A stretch of 64,000 nucleotides of DNA, from the NCBI RefSeq assembly GCF_014203755.1, contig NZ_JACHJS010000001.1:2542001-2606000 (forward strand). The letters are read 5' to 3'. The translations under genes and the position numbers were made by a program. Every line of letters begins with the position of its first letter. The first letter of the stretch is position 1. The notes below the pieces were generated by a model. The model saw only the letters and a program-made list of their open reading frames with translations. It searched no databases and was not told where the DNA came from. The DNA comes from Saccharothrix violaceirubra. GTDB taxonomy: Bacteria; Actinomycetota; Actinomycetes; Mycobacteriales; Pseudonocardiaceae. Positions 34,737 to 44,160 of the stretch are shown piece after piece.

Positions 34737-37583
34737 ATGACCCACGACGAGGTCGGCGGACTCGACCGGACCCTGGACTGGCTCGTCGGACCGGCCCTGA
34801 GCCGGACGGCGAGCGGGCTGGCCGAGGTCGCCGGCCTCGCCGTCACCGAGGCGGACGCCGTGCTCGCCGCCACCCGGGAGGCACTCCTGGACGTGCTGCG
34901 GCGCAAGGTGATCCGCGTGCTCGTGCTCGAACTGAACGCGGCCCGCGTGACCGGACGCCTCACCGCGTCCGACCCGGAGGGCCGGTGGCGTGAGTTCGTG
35001 GCGAGCGCGCAGCGCCCGGAGTTCTGGCAGGACCTGACGAAGCACTACCCGAAGCTGGTCGACCGGCTGACCGCCGTGACCGACCGCCGGGTGGCCGCCG
35101 TGCTCGCCTTCGCGCGGAGGTTCGCCGCCGATCGCGACGCGTTGACCGACCTGCTCGGCGGACCGGCGGGCGAGCTGCGCGCGGTGGAGATCGGCGCGGG
35201 CGACAGCCACCACGGCGGGCACACGGTCGTGATCGTGCGCTGCACGGGCGGGACCGTGGTCTACAAGCCGAGGCCGATGGAGGTCGACCGCGAACTGGCC
35301 GGCCTCGTGTCCGTGCTCAGCGATGCCATCCGCGTCCCGCGTGCGGTCGTGCGCGACGGCTACGGCTGGGCCGAGCACGTCGACCACCGCTACTGCGCCG
35401 ACGAGACCGAGCTGGTCCGCTTCTACCGCGCCCTCGGCCACTGGCTCGCGGTCATGCGCCTGGTCTCGGGCACGGACCTGCACGCCGAGAACCTCATCGC
35501 CCACGGGCCGGTCCCGGTCGTCGTGGACTGCGAGAGCGTCTTCACGCCCCGGCCCGCGCACCCGTCGACGGGTGCGGGCGAGGCCACCGACCTGGTCGCC
35601 GAACAGCTCACCGGCACGGTCATGCGCACCGGTCTGCTGCCCGGTCGCGGCGCGGGCCTGGGCTGGCGCGGCGTCGACGGCTCGGGCATGGGCGGCCTGC
35701 CCGGCGAGCAGCCCGAGATCGGCATCCCGGACCTGGTCGGCGCGGGCACGGACACGGCCCGGGTCGAGACCGTGCCGCACCGGGTGCCCACGACCGCCAA
35801 CCTGCCCTCGCCCGAACCCGATCTGGTGCGCTACTGGCCCGAGGTCGTCGCCGGGTTCGACGAGCTGGCCGAGCGGATCACCGCGCTGGACAAGGCCGGT
35901 GAGCTGGAACAGGCGCTGTACCGGTTCGCCGACGTGACCGTGCGCGTGATCGTCCGCGACACCGAGTCGTACACGGAACTGGCCCGCATGCTGTGGCACC
36001 CGGCCGGTCTGCACGACCAGGACGCCGCCGAACTCAAGGCCCGGACGCTGCTGGCCCGGCACTCGATGAACACCCGCGGCCCGGGCGACCCGGACGTGCA
36101 CGTCGCCGAGGTCGCGGACCTGCTCGTCGGCGACATCCCGGTGTTCACCACGACCCCGGCCGAGGGCACGCTGCACACGCCCGGCGACCACCGGTGCATG
36201 CCCCGCGCCGACCAGATCGCGCTCGCCCTGCGCCGGTGGCGCGACGCCGACTTCGCGCTGGAACGCCGGGTCACGCAGGCCGCGCTGGTCAGCGCGTACC
36301 TCAACCAGGGTGGCACCCCCGACCTGCACCGGATGTCCGAGCCCACGTCGAACAGGTCCGATGTGGACGGACGGCGACGCGTGCTCGCGGCCCGGCTGGT
36401 GCGCGAACTGCTCGGCGAGGCGGTCCGCGGCACCGACGGCACGGCGACGTGGTTCGCGCCCGTCCTGGACCGGGGCGGCTGGCAGACCACGCCGCTGACC
36501 CCCGATCTGTACGGCGGCACGCTCGGCGTGGCCGTGCTGCTCGCGGGCTACCGGAACGAGGTCGCGGCGGGCCGGGCCGACGAGGTGGACGGCGTCGACG
36601 ACCTGCTCGCCGCGACCGTGCGTACGGCCCGGCTGACGCAGGAGTGGTGGATGGCGCAGCTCGCGCACACCAAACGCCGCCCCGACCCGGTCGGCGCGTA
36701 CATCGGGCTGGGTTCGCAGATCTGGTGCTGGCTCACGCTGCACCGGCTCGGCCTGGACTGCCTGCCCGACGCCCTGTTCCTGGCCGACCACGTGCCCGCC
36801 GCCCTGGCCGCGAGCGAGGGCCCGGACCTGGTCGTGGGCACGGCGGGCGCGATCGTGCCGCTGCTCGCGCTGGCCGCCCGCACCGGCGACCGGCGGTGGC
36901 ACGCCCTGGCCGTCGAGGCGGGCGAACGGCTGGTCGCCACGGCACTGGTCGAGGACGGGAAGGCCCGCTGGCCCGCGCCGACCTGGCCGGGCGGCATCGG
37001 CGGGTTCGCGCACGGCGCCACGGGCATCGGCTGGTCGCTGGACCGGTTGGTGCTGGCCGGCGAGGAGCGGTTCGCCGAGGTCGCCCGCGCGGCGGCGGCG
37101 TTCGAGGAGTCGGTCTACGACCCGGACCGGCAGGGCTGGCCCGACCCGAGGGCCGCCGACACGCTCGCGGCGGCGTGGTGCCACGGCGCGGTGGGCGTCG
37201 GCCTCGCCCAGGCCGACCTGTTGGACCGGGGCGGACCCGGTTCGCGCGGGGTACTGCGCCGGGCCGCCGAGTCGGCCCTGCGGGACGGACTGGGCTGGAC
37301 GCACACGCTGTGCCACGGCGACAGCGGCACGTGGGAGCTGCTGGTGGCCGCGCTCGACCACGGCGTGGCACCCGAAGGACTCGACCGGGCCGCGGTCGAC
37401 GCCCGGTTGATCGGCGGTCTGGAGGCCCACGGCGCGGTCACCGGCCTGGCCCGCGAGGTGTACTCGCCGAGCATGATGTCGGGCTCCGGCGGCATCGCCT
37501 ACCAGTTGTTGCGCCTGCATCCCGACTGCGCGTTGCCGTCGGTGCTCGTCCTGGCCGACGCCGACGGCACGGAGCGCCGGTGA
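34737..37583 (+). CDS. lanM: Class II lanthipeptide synthetase LanM
   Basis: A 948-residue bifunctional enzyme. The N-terminal dehydratase region has the kinase-like motifs TVVYKPRPMEVDREL and GTDLHAENLIAHGPVPVVVDCESVF. The C-terminal LanC-like cyclase has the zinc ligands Cys815 (WCHGAVG) and Cys859-His860 (LCHGDSG). It dehydrates Ser/Thr of the adjacent precursor and forms (methyl)lanthionines. The ATG just after the precursor stop gives a normal length; the open frame upstream overlaps lanA and the regulator and is spurious. Confidence 0.93.
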   Translation: MTHDEVGGLDRTLDWLVGPALSRTASGLAEVAGLAVTEADAVLAATREALLDVLRRKVIRVLVLELNAARVTGRLTASDPEGRWREFVASAQRPEFWQDLTKHYPKLVDRLTAVTDRRVAAVLAFARRFAADRDALTDLLGGPAGELRAVEIGAGDSHHGGHTVVIVRCTGGTVVYKPRPMEVDRELAGLVSVLSDAIRVPRAVVRDGYGWAEHVDHRYCADETELVRFYRALGHWLAVMRLVSGTDLHAENLIAHGPVPVVVDCESVFTPRPAHPSTGAGEATDLVAEQLTGTVMRTGLLPGRGAGLGWRGVDGSGMGGLPGEQPEIGIPDLVGAGTDTARVETVPHRVPTTANLPSPEPDLVRYWPEVVAGFDELAERITALDKAGELEQALYRFADVTVRVIVRDTESYTELARMLWHPAGLHDQDAAELKARTLLARHSMNTRGPGDPDVHVAEVADLLVGDIPVFTTTPAEGTLHTPGDHRCMPRADQIALALRRWRDADFALERRVTQAALVSAYLNQGGTPDLHRMSEPTSNRSDVDGRRRVLAARLVRELLGEAVRGTDGTATWFAPVLDRGGWQTTPLTPDLYGGTLGVAVLLAGYRNEVAAGRADEVDGVDDLLAATVRTARLTQEWWMAQLAHTKRRPDPVGAYIGLGSQIWCWLTLHRLGLDCLPDALFLADHVPAALAASEGPDLVVGTAGAIVPLLALAARTGDRRWHALAVEAGERLVATALVEDGKARWPAPTWPGGIGGFAHGATGIGWSLDRLVLAGEERFAEVARAAAAFEESVYDPDRQGWPDPRAADTLAAAWCHGAVGVGLAQADLLDRGGPGSRGVLRRAAESALRDGLGWTHTLCHGDSGTWELLVAALDHGVAPEGLDRAAVDARLIGGLEAHGAVTGLAREVYSPSMMSGSGGIAYQLLRLHPDCALPSVLVLADADGTERR

Positions 37584-39442
37584 CCGAATCCGACCCGAGG
37601 GACGGCAACCTCGTCACGCCGCACTGGCAGCTCGACCGGTCGGCGGCGGCACCCCGCCGGGTGCTGCGCGGGTTGCCCCGGGCGACCTGGCCGGTGCTGG
37701 GCATGATCAGGGCCGCCGCACCCCGGGCGGCGGCCGTGGTGCTGGTGTTGCAGGTGTTGTCGGGGCTGGCGGCGGCGTTCGGGCTCGTCGCCACGACCGG
37801 CGTGCTGGTCGAGCTGCTGGCCGGCGGGCCGTCCGGCGAGCGGGTCCTGGCCGCGTTGCCCCGGTTGCTCCTGGTGGGTGGCGCCTTCGCGTTGCGCGGC
37901 GCCTTGGAGGTCGGCGTCTCGCTGGCCCGCGCGCGCATCACGCCCGCCGTGCGGCGGCTGGCCGAGGAGCGCCTCTACACGGCGAGCCTGGGCGCCGATC
38001 TGGCCGCGTTCGACGACCCGACGTTCCACGACCGCATGCACCGCGCCCGCGACCGGGGCCTGTTCTACCTCGAACGCGCCGCCGACAACCTCGTGGAGCT
38101 GCTCGGCGCCCTGCTGGGCATCGCGGCGGCCGTGGGCAGCCTGGCCGTGCTGCACCCGGTGCTCGTCCCGGTCATGCTCCTGGCCGTCCTGCCCGACGGG
38201 TGGGCGGTGCAGCGCGCGGCCCGGCTCGCGTACGCCAGCGTCGGGCGGACGGTGGCGCTGGACCGGCGCGTGCAGATGGTCTCCGACCTGGCCACCGAGC
38301 GCGAGCCCGCCGCCGAGATCCGGGCCTACCAGGCCGAACCCTTCGTGCTGCACGAATACCGCCTGGCCGCCGACCCGCTGCGGGACGAGGAGGTGCGGCT
38401 GGCCACCGCCCAGGCGCGGGTGCGCGGCGTCGGCCGCGCGCTGGCCGGACTCGGGCTGGCGGTGACGTACGCCGTGCTGGGCCTGCTGGTCGCCGCGTCC
38501 TGGGTGCCGCTCGCGGCGGCGGGCACGGCGGTGATCGCGGTCCGGGTGGCCACGACCGCGCTCAACCGGCTGGTGCTGGCCGCCAACCAGCTCGTCGAGC
38601 AGGGCATGTACGTGGCGGACTACCAGGAGTTCCTGGCGACCGCCCGCGACACCGCCCCGGGCGCCGCGCGGAAGACGCCGGTCGAACCGGGCGAGGTCGC
38701 GTTGGAGCACGTCACGTTCACCTACCCCGGCGCGGACCGGCCGGCGTTGCGCGACGTGACGCTCACCGTCCGGCCCGGCGAGACCGTGGCGCTGGTCGGC
38801 GAGAACGGTTCGGGCAAGTCGACGGTGGCCAAGCTCGTCGCCGGGCTGTACGCGCCGACCGAAGGGCGCGTCCGGTGGTCCGGTGCGGACCTGGCCGGCC
38901 TCGACCGGTCGGCGGTGGCGGACCGGGTCATGGTGGTGTTCCAGGAACCCGTGCGGTGGCCGCACACCGCGCGCGTCAACGTCCGCGTGGGACGGCACGG
39001 CCGGGTCGACGAGCACGCGCTCGCCGACGCCGCCGGGCGGTCCGGCGCGGACGAGGTGGTCGACCGGTTGCCGGCGGGCTGGGAGACGTTGCTGTCCAAG
39101 CACTTCCGGGGCGGCGTCGAGCTGTCCGGCGGCCAGTGGCAGCGGCTGGCCGTGGCACGCGGGCTGTACCGGGACGCACCGCTGCTCGTCTGGGACGAGC
39201 CGACCGCGCCGCTGGACGCCAAGGCCGAGTTCGCGGTGTACGAGTCGCTGCGCGCCCTGGCCCGCGACCGGACCGTCCTGCTGATCACGCACCGGCTGGC
39301 CAGCGTGCGGCACGCGGACCGGATCCTGCTGCTGCACGAGGGCGAGTTGGTCGAGCAGGGCACGCACGCCGAACTGCTGGCCTTGAACGGACGGTACGCC
39401 GACCTCTACGCCCTGCAGAGCCGGATGTACGCCGATGCCTGA
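37580..39442 (+). CDS. ABC transporter, fused permease-ATPase (LanT-like)
   Basis: A 620-residue half-transporter: six-helix TM domain (about 40-340) then an NBD with Walker A GENGSGKST, Q-loop VFQEP, signature ELSGGQWQRLAVARGL, Walker B LLVWDEPTAPLD and H-loop ITHRLAS. There is no N-terminal C39 peptidase, so leader removal must be done by another protease or after export. GTGA overlap with lanM and 8-nt overlap with the next gene tie it to the operon, making it the probable peptide exporter. Confidence 0.9.
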   Translation: MTESDPRDGNLVTPHWQLDRSAAAPRRVLRGLPRATWPVLGMIRAAAPRAAAVVLVLQVLSGLAAAFGLVATTGVLVELLAGGPSGERVLAALPRLLLVGGAFALRGALEVGVSLARARITPAVRRLAEERLYTASLGADLAAFDDPTFHDRMHRARDRGLFYLERAADNLVELLGALLGIAAAVGSLAVLHPVLVPVMLLAVLPDGWAVQRAARLAYASVGRTVALDRRVQMVSDLATEREPAAEIRAYQAEPFVLHEYRLAADPLRDEEVRLATAQARVRGVGRALAGLGLAVTYAVLGLLVAASWVPLAAAGTAVIAVRVATTALNRLVLAANQLVEQGMYVADYQEFLATARDTAPGAARKTPVEPGEVALEHVTFTYPGADRPALRDVTLTVRPGETVALVGENGSGKSTVAKLVAGLYAPTEGRVRWSGADLAGLDRSAVADRVMVVFQEPVRWPHTARVNVRVGRHGRVDEHALADAAGRSGADEVVDRLPAGWETLLSKHFRGGVELSGGQWQRLAVARGLYRDAPLLVWDEPTAPLDAKAEFAVYESLRALARDRTVLLITHRLASVRHADRILLLHEGELVEQGTHAELLALNGRYADLYALQSRMYADA

Positions 39443-40802
39443 CCTGGTGTTCCCCGCAGACCCGGCGTACGCGTTGTCCCGCAACAGGTTCATCGGCCGC
39501 CCCGACGAGGTGCTGCCCCGTGCCGTCGCCCGGTGCGCGGACGTCGAGGACGTACGGGCGGCCTTGGCCCTGGCCCGCGAAGAAGGGTGGTCGTTCGCCC
39601 TACGATCGGGGGGTCACAGCAACGCGGGCCACTCGTCGACCACCGGGCTGTCGATCGACCTCACGCCCTTGGACACCGTCGAGGTGCACGGCGACCGCGT
39701 CACGATCGGCGGTGGTGTCCGAAGTGGACGGCTCGCGCGCGTGCTCGCCGGGCACGGCCGCCTGGTCCCGCTCGGGTCGTGCCCGTCGGTCGGCGTGGTC
39801 GGTGCCGCGCTCGGCGGCGGGTTCGGCTGCGACGGTCGCGAGTTCGGCCTCACCTGCGACGCCCTGGTGGCCGCCCAGGTCGTGCTCGCCGACGGGCGGG
39901 TCGTCGAGGCGTCCGGCGACGACGACCTGTTCTGGGCGCTGCGCGGCGCGGGCGGCGGCCACTTCGGCGTGGTGACCGCGGCGACGTTCGCCGCGGTGCC
40001 CGCCCGGCCGCGCACGCACCTGGTGCTGGAGTGGGATTTCCGGTACGCGTCGGCGCTGGTGTCCTGGTGGCAGCGGATCCTCCCGGACGCGCCCGACCCG
40101 GTGTCGGTCGAGTTGCAGTTGGTGGTGCCGGAGGATACCGACGCCGACCCGGTGGCGCTGCTCGTCGGCGCGGTGCCCGACCGGGCCGCGGTCGACGCGC
40201 TCGTGGCGGACTTCGGCGTTCCGCCACGCCGGTCGGAGATCGTCGACCTCGACGCGGCCCAGGCCGTCGTCTGCCGTCCCACGCCGCACTCGGCGGCGGC
40301 GGTCGACCCCGAGCGCGACCCGCTGACCCACCACCGGCCGGGCATGATGACCTGCCGCACGGCGTTCTTCGCCGACCCGCTGCCCGACGACGCGACGGCC
40401 GCGCTCCTCGCGCACTTGACAGGAGAAAGAGAGTTCGGGGAGTCGAGGGAACTCTCGTTCACACCCTGGCGTGGCGCCTACGGGCGCGTGCCCGTCGCCG
40501 CGACGGCTTTCGCGCACCGCGACGCCGCGTTCCTGCTGAAGCACTCCGTGCTCCTCGGTCCCGGTGGCGCACAACGGCGTGGCGCGGCCGTGCTCGACCG
40601 GATCACCGCCGGGTGGGAGATCGCGCGTCCGCACGGTACCGGCGGGGTCTACCCGAACTTCCCCGATCCCGCGCACGCGGACTGGCCGACCGCTTACCAC
40701 GGCGCCAATCTCGCCCGCCTTCGTGCGGTCAAGGCGCGCTTCGACCCCGAAGAGGTGTTCCGCCACGCGCAGTCGATCCGGCCGCGCGTCTCAAGCAGGT
40801 GA
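39435..40802 (+). CDS. Berberine-bridge-like FAD-dependent oxidase
   Basis: A 455-residue protein with a PCMH FAD-binding domain (ALRSGGHSNAGHSSTTGLSIDL; the His of SGGH is the usual flavin-attachment site), SCPSVGVVGAALGGGFG whose Cys could give a second covalent link, and a C-terminal BBE segment (NFPDPAHADWPTAYHGANLARL). Such enzymes oxidise alcohols, sugars or amines, or form rings. The ATG overlaps the exporter gene by 8 nt, so it is a tailoring candidate for the lanthipeptide. It has no signal peptide, suggesting cytoplasmic action before export. Confidence 0.88.
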   Translation: MPDLVFPADPAYALSRNRFIGRPDEVLPRAVARCADVEDVRAALALAREEGWSFALRSGGHSNAGHSSTTGLSIDLTPLDTVEVHGDRVTIGGGVRSGRLARVLAGHGRLVPLGSCPSVGVVGAALGGGFGCDGREFGLTCDALVAAQVVLADGRVVEASGDDDLFWALRGAGGGHFGVVTAATFAAVPARPRTHLVLEWDFRYASALVSWWQRILPDAPDPVSVELQLVVPEDTDADPVALLVGAVPDRAAVDALVADFGVPPRRSEIVDLDAAQAVVCRPTPHSAAAVDPERDPLTHHRPGMMTCRTAFFADPLPDDATAALLAHLTGEREFGESRELSFTPWRGAYGRVPVAATAFAHRDAAFLLKHSVLLGPGGAQRRGAAVLDRITAGWEIARPHGTGGVYPNFPDPAHADWPTAYHGANLARLRAVKARFDPEEVFRHAQSIRPRVSSR

Positions 40803-40911
40803 GCGATATTCACTCGTTTCGAGCACGTTCGGAACTCCATCGGGCGTGGTGCGGGACACTGCGGCGATGTCACTCTTCCTGACACACTTTTCTTGTAGGG
40901 GAGGAGCCGCC

Positions 40912-41031
40912 GTGAACCACGTCCCCGTTCCCGACACCGGCCGCGACCTCCGGGCGCTCCTGCGCGTCGCACGACACGTGGTTCGGCGACACCGTCCCCG
41001 AACCGGCGCGGCCGACCACGCCCCGGTCTGA
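40912..41031 (+). CDS. Possible small basic peptide gene
   Basis: A 39-codon frame (VNHVPVPDTGRDLRALLRVA...) with an unusually strong AGGGGAGGAG ribosome site 5 nt before GTG and a good hairpin terminator about 65 nt after its stop. It is Arg-rich, lacks Cys, and matches no family I know. It could be a small protein of the lanthipeptide locus or an independent sORF. The rest of the 40803-41193 gap is non-coding; 41043-41057 contains the dyad TTTCGC-ATC-GCGAAA. Confidence 0.45.
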   Translation: MNHVPVPDTGRDLRALLRVARHVVRRHRPRTGAADHAPV

Positions 41032-41094
41032 CCGCGTCATTCTTTCGCATCGCGAAATTCCTTGTCCCGCAACGCTTCCGCCGCCACGCATCCG

Positions 41095-41134
41095 ACGAAA
41101 CCGTACGGCCGTTCCCTGTGACGGCCGGTTTCGT
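41095..41134 (+). terminator. Hairpin terminator
   Basis: ACGAAACC pairs with GGTTTCGT, and the inner ACGGCCGT with ACGGCCG, around a short loop TCCCTGTG; the stem is followed by tcttcacg. It lies after the small ORF and before the isochorismatase-fold gene, separating the lanthipeptide locus from the next unit. Confidence 0.6.
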
Positions 41135-41193
41135 TCTTCACGACAAGGTTTGTAGACCGAAAACGGGACGACCGTTCCGGGAGGAGGTCTACC

Positions 41194-41886
41194 TTGGGAA
41201 CAGGGGAGGGACCCGTGGAAGCGAAGATGCACGTCTGGTACTTGGAGGAACCGGAGTACGCCCGACACGAGCGGCGGCGCGGCCGGCGGTTCGCCTACAC
41301 CAGCCTGGTGCCGGAGCGCACCGCGCTGATCGTGGTGGACATGGTGCCGTTCTTCGTCGCCGGAAGTCCGTACTGCATGGGCATCCTGCCCAACATCGAC
41401 CGGCTGGCCACGGTCGTCCGCGACGCGGGCGGCACGGTCGCGTGGGTGATGCCCGGCGTCGTCGCGCGCAGCGACGTCGGCGACGAGTTCTTCGGGCCGG
41501 AACGCTCGGCCCTGTACCGCAACTCCGGCGGCACCGGGCCGCTGGAGGCCCGCATCTGGCCCGACCTGACCGTGCACGACGGCGATCTGCTCGTCGAGAA
41601 GGGCGCGGCGAGCGCCTTCTTCCCGGGCCGCTGCGACCTGCCGCAGCGGTTGGCCGAGCGGAACATCGACACGGTCGTGATCACCGGCACGCTCACCAAC
41701 GTGTGCTGCGAGTCGTCCGCGCGCGACGCCAGCACGCTCGGGCTGCGGGTGATCATGGTGGCCGACGCCAACGCGGCCCGCCGCGACCAGGACCACAACG
41801 CCACGCTGCACACCGTCTACCGGACCTTCGGCGACGTGCGGACCACGGACGACGTGGTGGCGCTGGTCAAGGGCGCGGCAGGCTGA
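41194..41886 (+). CDS. Isochorismatase-fold cysteine hydrolase
   Basis: A 230-residue protein of the isochorismatase/nicotinamidase fold: the Asp of LIVVDMVPFF, Lys of LLVEKGAASAFF and Cys of TLTNVCCESSARDA form the catalytic triad. Substrates in the family include isochorismate, nicotinamide and N-carbamoyl compounds; this one cannot be assigned. The TTG start follows GGGAGGAGG by 6 nt; a GTG 21 nt later after GGGGAGGG is the alternative. Monocistronic, with a terminator after it. Confidence 0.87.
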   Translation: MGTGEGPVEAKMHVWYLEEPEYARHERRRGRRFAYTSLVPERTALIVVDMVPFFVAGSPYCMGILPNIDRLATVVRDAGGTVAWVMPGVVARSDVGDEFFGPERSALYRNSGGTGPLEARIWPDLTVHDGDLLVEKGAASAFFPGRCDLPQRLAERNIDTVVITGTLTNVCCESSARDASTLGLRVIMVADANAARRDQDHNATLHTVYRTFGDVRTTDDVVALVKGAAG

Positions 41887-42009
41887 CGGGGTCGTCGGGC
41901 CCGGCGCCGGACGGGCCCGAACCACCATCCATTGTGGACATCCTCTGCGGTATGCCGACGCGTGGAGACCCATCCCGTCACGTCCCGGTCGGACTGACCG
42001 CGGGCGGGA

Positions 42010-42042
42010 CCGGTGGCGCGGCGCGCGGGACCGCGCCACCGG
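42010..42042. terminator. Hairpin between convergent genes
   Basis: Perfect 12-nt arms CCGGTGGCGCGG / CCGCGCCACCGG with a 9-nt loop, located between the ends of the isochorismatase-fold gene and the leftward secreted-protein gene, so it can end transcription from both. Confidence 0.65.
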
Positions 42043-42052
42043 AGTACGCGGG

Positions 42053-42781
42053 TCAGGCGGGCAGCGCGTCGACGAACCGGCTCCCCGACGTGGACGCCTT
42101 GGTGCGGCCGACGATGCCGTCGTGCACGGCACGCCAGTGGCCGGCCGCGGGCTCGGCGGCGCCGGTGTTGTAGATGTAGCTGCCGTTGTGGAACGGCGTG
42201 GCGCCGACGGTGGCCTTCGTCGTCCAGGCGACGCCGTCGGGCGAGTACTCGATCCGGACGTACACCGTGTGGTCGTAGGGCAGGTACTTGCTCGGGACGC
42301 TCAGTCCGCCGCGCACGTAGACGTTGCCCGTCGTGGTCCGGCCGGTGTCGACCAGGAAGGTGTCGGTGAGCTGCTGGACGTTGACGTACTCGGGGTACGC
42401 GGCGGCGGGGTCGGCGCCCGGGAAGCCGGGCTCGTGGGGCCACCCGTCGTAGCCGACCCGCCAGGAGCCGCTGGACACCGGCTTCGCGGCCACCGTGTAG
42501 TAGCCGTTCGCGTCGGTCTTCGGGAACTCGGTGCCGCCGAAACCGTTCCAGGCGTCGAAGCGCGCCCGGATGGTCTGGTTCGCCAGCGGTCGCTCGCCGG
42601 AGGGCGTGGTGATGGTGAGCCGGCCGCTGAGGGTGGAGGTCTGGCCGCCGTCGATCGACGCGGGCGCGACGGTGGCGGTGAGCGTCGACGGGTATGGCGT
42701 GGCGGCGAAGGCCGGGGTGGCGACGCCCGCGAACGTGGTCGCGAACACGGCGGCGACGACGACGGATCTTCGGAACGGCAT
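42053..42781 (-). CDS. Secreted protein of unknown function
   Basis: A 242-residue protein with a clear Sec signal (MPFRRSVVVAAVFATTFAGV, cleavage after TPAFA). The mature part is rich in beta-type sequence with Ig-like features (STLTATVAPASIDGGQTSTL, SGRLTI, DANGYYTVAAKPVSSGSWR), suggesting one or two beta-sandwich domains. The N-terminal extension upstream of this ATG was rejected because it precedes the signal peptide. No catalytic motif is visible. Confidence 0.8.
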   Translation of the reverse strand: MPFRRSVVVAAVFATTFAGVATPAFAATPYPSTLTATVAPASIDGGQTSTLSGRLTITTPSGERPLANQTIRARFDAWNGFGGTEFPKTDANGYYTVAAKPVSSGSWRVGYDGWPHEPGFPGADPAAAYPEYVNVQQLTDTFLVDTGRTTTGNVYVRGGLSVPSKYLPYDHTVYVRIEYSPDGVAWTTKATVGATPFHNGSYIYNTGAAEPAAGHWRAVHDGIVGRTKASTSGSRFVDALPA

Positions 42782-42889
42782 GGTGTCCCCAAACTGTTCT
42801 CGTCGGACCTTGGTATCCGGTCTCGTCGCACTGCGTGCCCGAAGCGTTACCCGCTGCACCTTTCCGGGCAACGCGGCCGGCCGAGCGGC

Positions 42890-44089
42890 CTACCAGGCGA
42901 CCGGCAACGCGTCGAGTCCGCGCACCATCCGCCCCGTCCGCCACGACAGCGAGTCCGGGTCGGCCGCCAGGCGCAGCCCCGGGAACCGCTCCACCAGCGC
43001 GCCGAGCGCGACCTGGATCTCGGCTTTGGCCAACCGCGCCGCCACGCAGTAGTGCGGGCCGAACCCGAATGCCACGTGCGGGTTGGGCCGGCGGGTCACG
43101 TCCAGCTCGTCCGGCCGGTCGAACACCCGGTCGTCGCGGTTGGCCGAGTCCAGGTGCACCATCACCGCGTCGCCCGCCCGCACCGGCACGCCGCCGATCT
43201 CCAGGTCCTCCACCGCGATCCGGGTGAACCCCGCCGTCGTGACCACGGGCGTGAACCGGAGCAGCTCGTCCACGGCGGTGTCCAGCAGTGTCGGATCGGC
43301 GCGCAGCGCGGCCCACTGCCCCGGATGCGTCAGCAGGTTGTAGACCACGTTGCCGATCTGGTTGGTCGTGGTCTCCAGGCCCGCGTACAGCAGGGTCGTA
43401 CCGAGCACCACGAGTTCGTCCTCGCCGAGCCGGTCGTCCCGGTCGCGGGCCTCGACGAGCGCGCCGAGCAGGTCGTCGGTCGGCGTGGTCCGCCGCTGCC
43501 GCACCAGCTCCGCCAGGTAGGACTTGAGGTCGGCGAACGCCCGGTGGATGCGCTCGGCGGGGAACGCCGTGGTCGCCATGGCCACGTCGATCAACCCGGT
43601 GAACGCCTCCCGGTCGGCGAGCGGCACGCCCAGCATCCGGCAGATGACCTCGATCGGCAGCGGCAGCGCGAGACCGGTGACCAGGTCCGCGGGCGGTCCG
43701 GTCCGGACCACGTCGTCGAGCAGTCCGGCGGCGATCTCCCGGGCCTGGTCGGTCAACGCGTCCACCCGGCGCGGGCTGAACGCGTGCGCGACCAACCGGC
43801 GCAGCCGGTTGTGGTCCGGCGGGTCCATCGTGTGCAGGGTCGCGTCGGTCAGCCGGCGCGGCGACGTGCGCGGCACGTCCCGGTCCAGCACCGCGGCGCG
43901 GCTGAACCTCGGGTCGGACAGCACGAAGCGCACGTCCTCGTACCGGGTCGCGAGCCACGCCTGCCCGCCGTAGGGCAGGCTGATCCGGCACAGCGGTTCG
44001 CTTTCCCGAAGCCGGGCGTACTCCGGTTCCAGGTCGAGCCGGTGCGGCTCGCGGAACGGGTATTCCCGGGTGGTGCCGGTCCAGGCCAT
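42890..44089 (-). CDS. Cytochrome P450
   Basis: A 399-residue bacterial P450. The I-helix reads LLYAGLETTT, the ExxR is ELLRF, and the heme loop is FGFGPHYCVAARLAKAE with the axial Cys. HTMDPPDHNRLRRLV is the usual helix-C region. The ATG giving MAWTGTTREYPF was chosen for normal length. It is divergent, 71 nt apart, from the MFS gene, a usual arrangement in natural-product loci. A tailoring role with the indigoidine-type synthetase is possible but unproven; no ferredoxin gene is adjacent. Confidence 0.92.
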   Translation of the reverse strand: MAWTGTTREYPFREPHRLDLEPEYARLRESEPLCRISLPYGGQAWLATRYEDVRFVLSDPRFSRAAVLDRDVPRTSPRRLTDATLHTMDPPDHNRLRRLVAHAFSPRRVDALTDQAREIAAGLLDDVVRTGPPADLVTGLALPLPIEVICRMLGVPLADREAFTGLIDVAMATTAFPAERIHRAFADLKSYLAELVRQRRTTPTDDLLGALVEARDRDDRLGEDELVVLGTTLLYAGLETTTNQIGNVVYNLLTHPGQWAALRADPTLLDTAVDELLRFTPVVTTAGFTRIAVEDLEIGGVPVRAGDAVMVHLDSANRDDRVFDRPDELDVTRRPNPHVAFGFGPHYCVAARLAKAEIQVALGALVERFPGLRLAADPDSLSWRTGRMVRGLDALPVAW

Positions 44090-44160
44090 CGACGATCCCG
44101 CCCTTCGGACGATGTGCTTCCCCAGCGCAAGTCGGGCCGCCGACGTGGAAAGTTCCCCCT

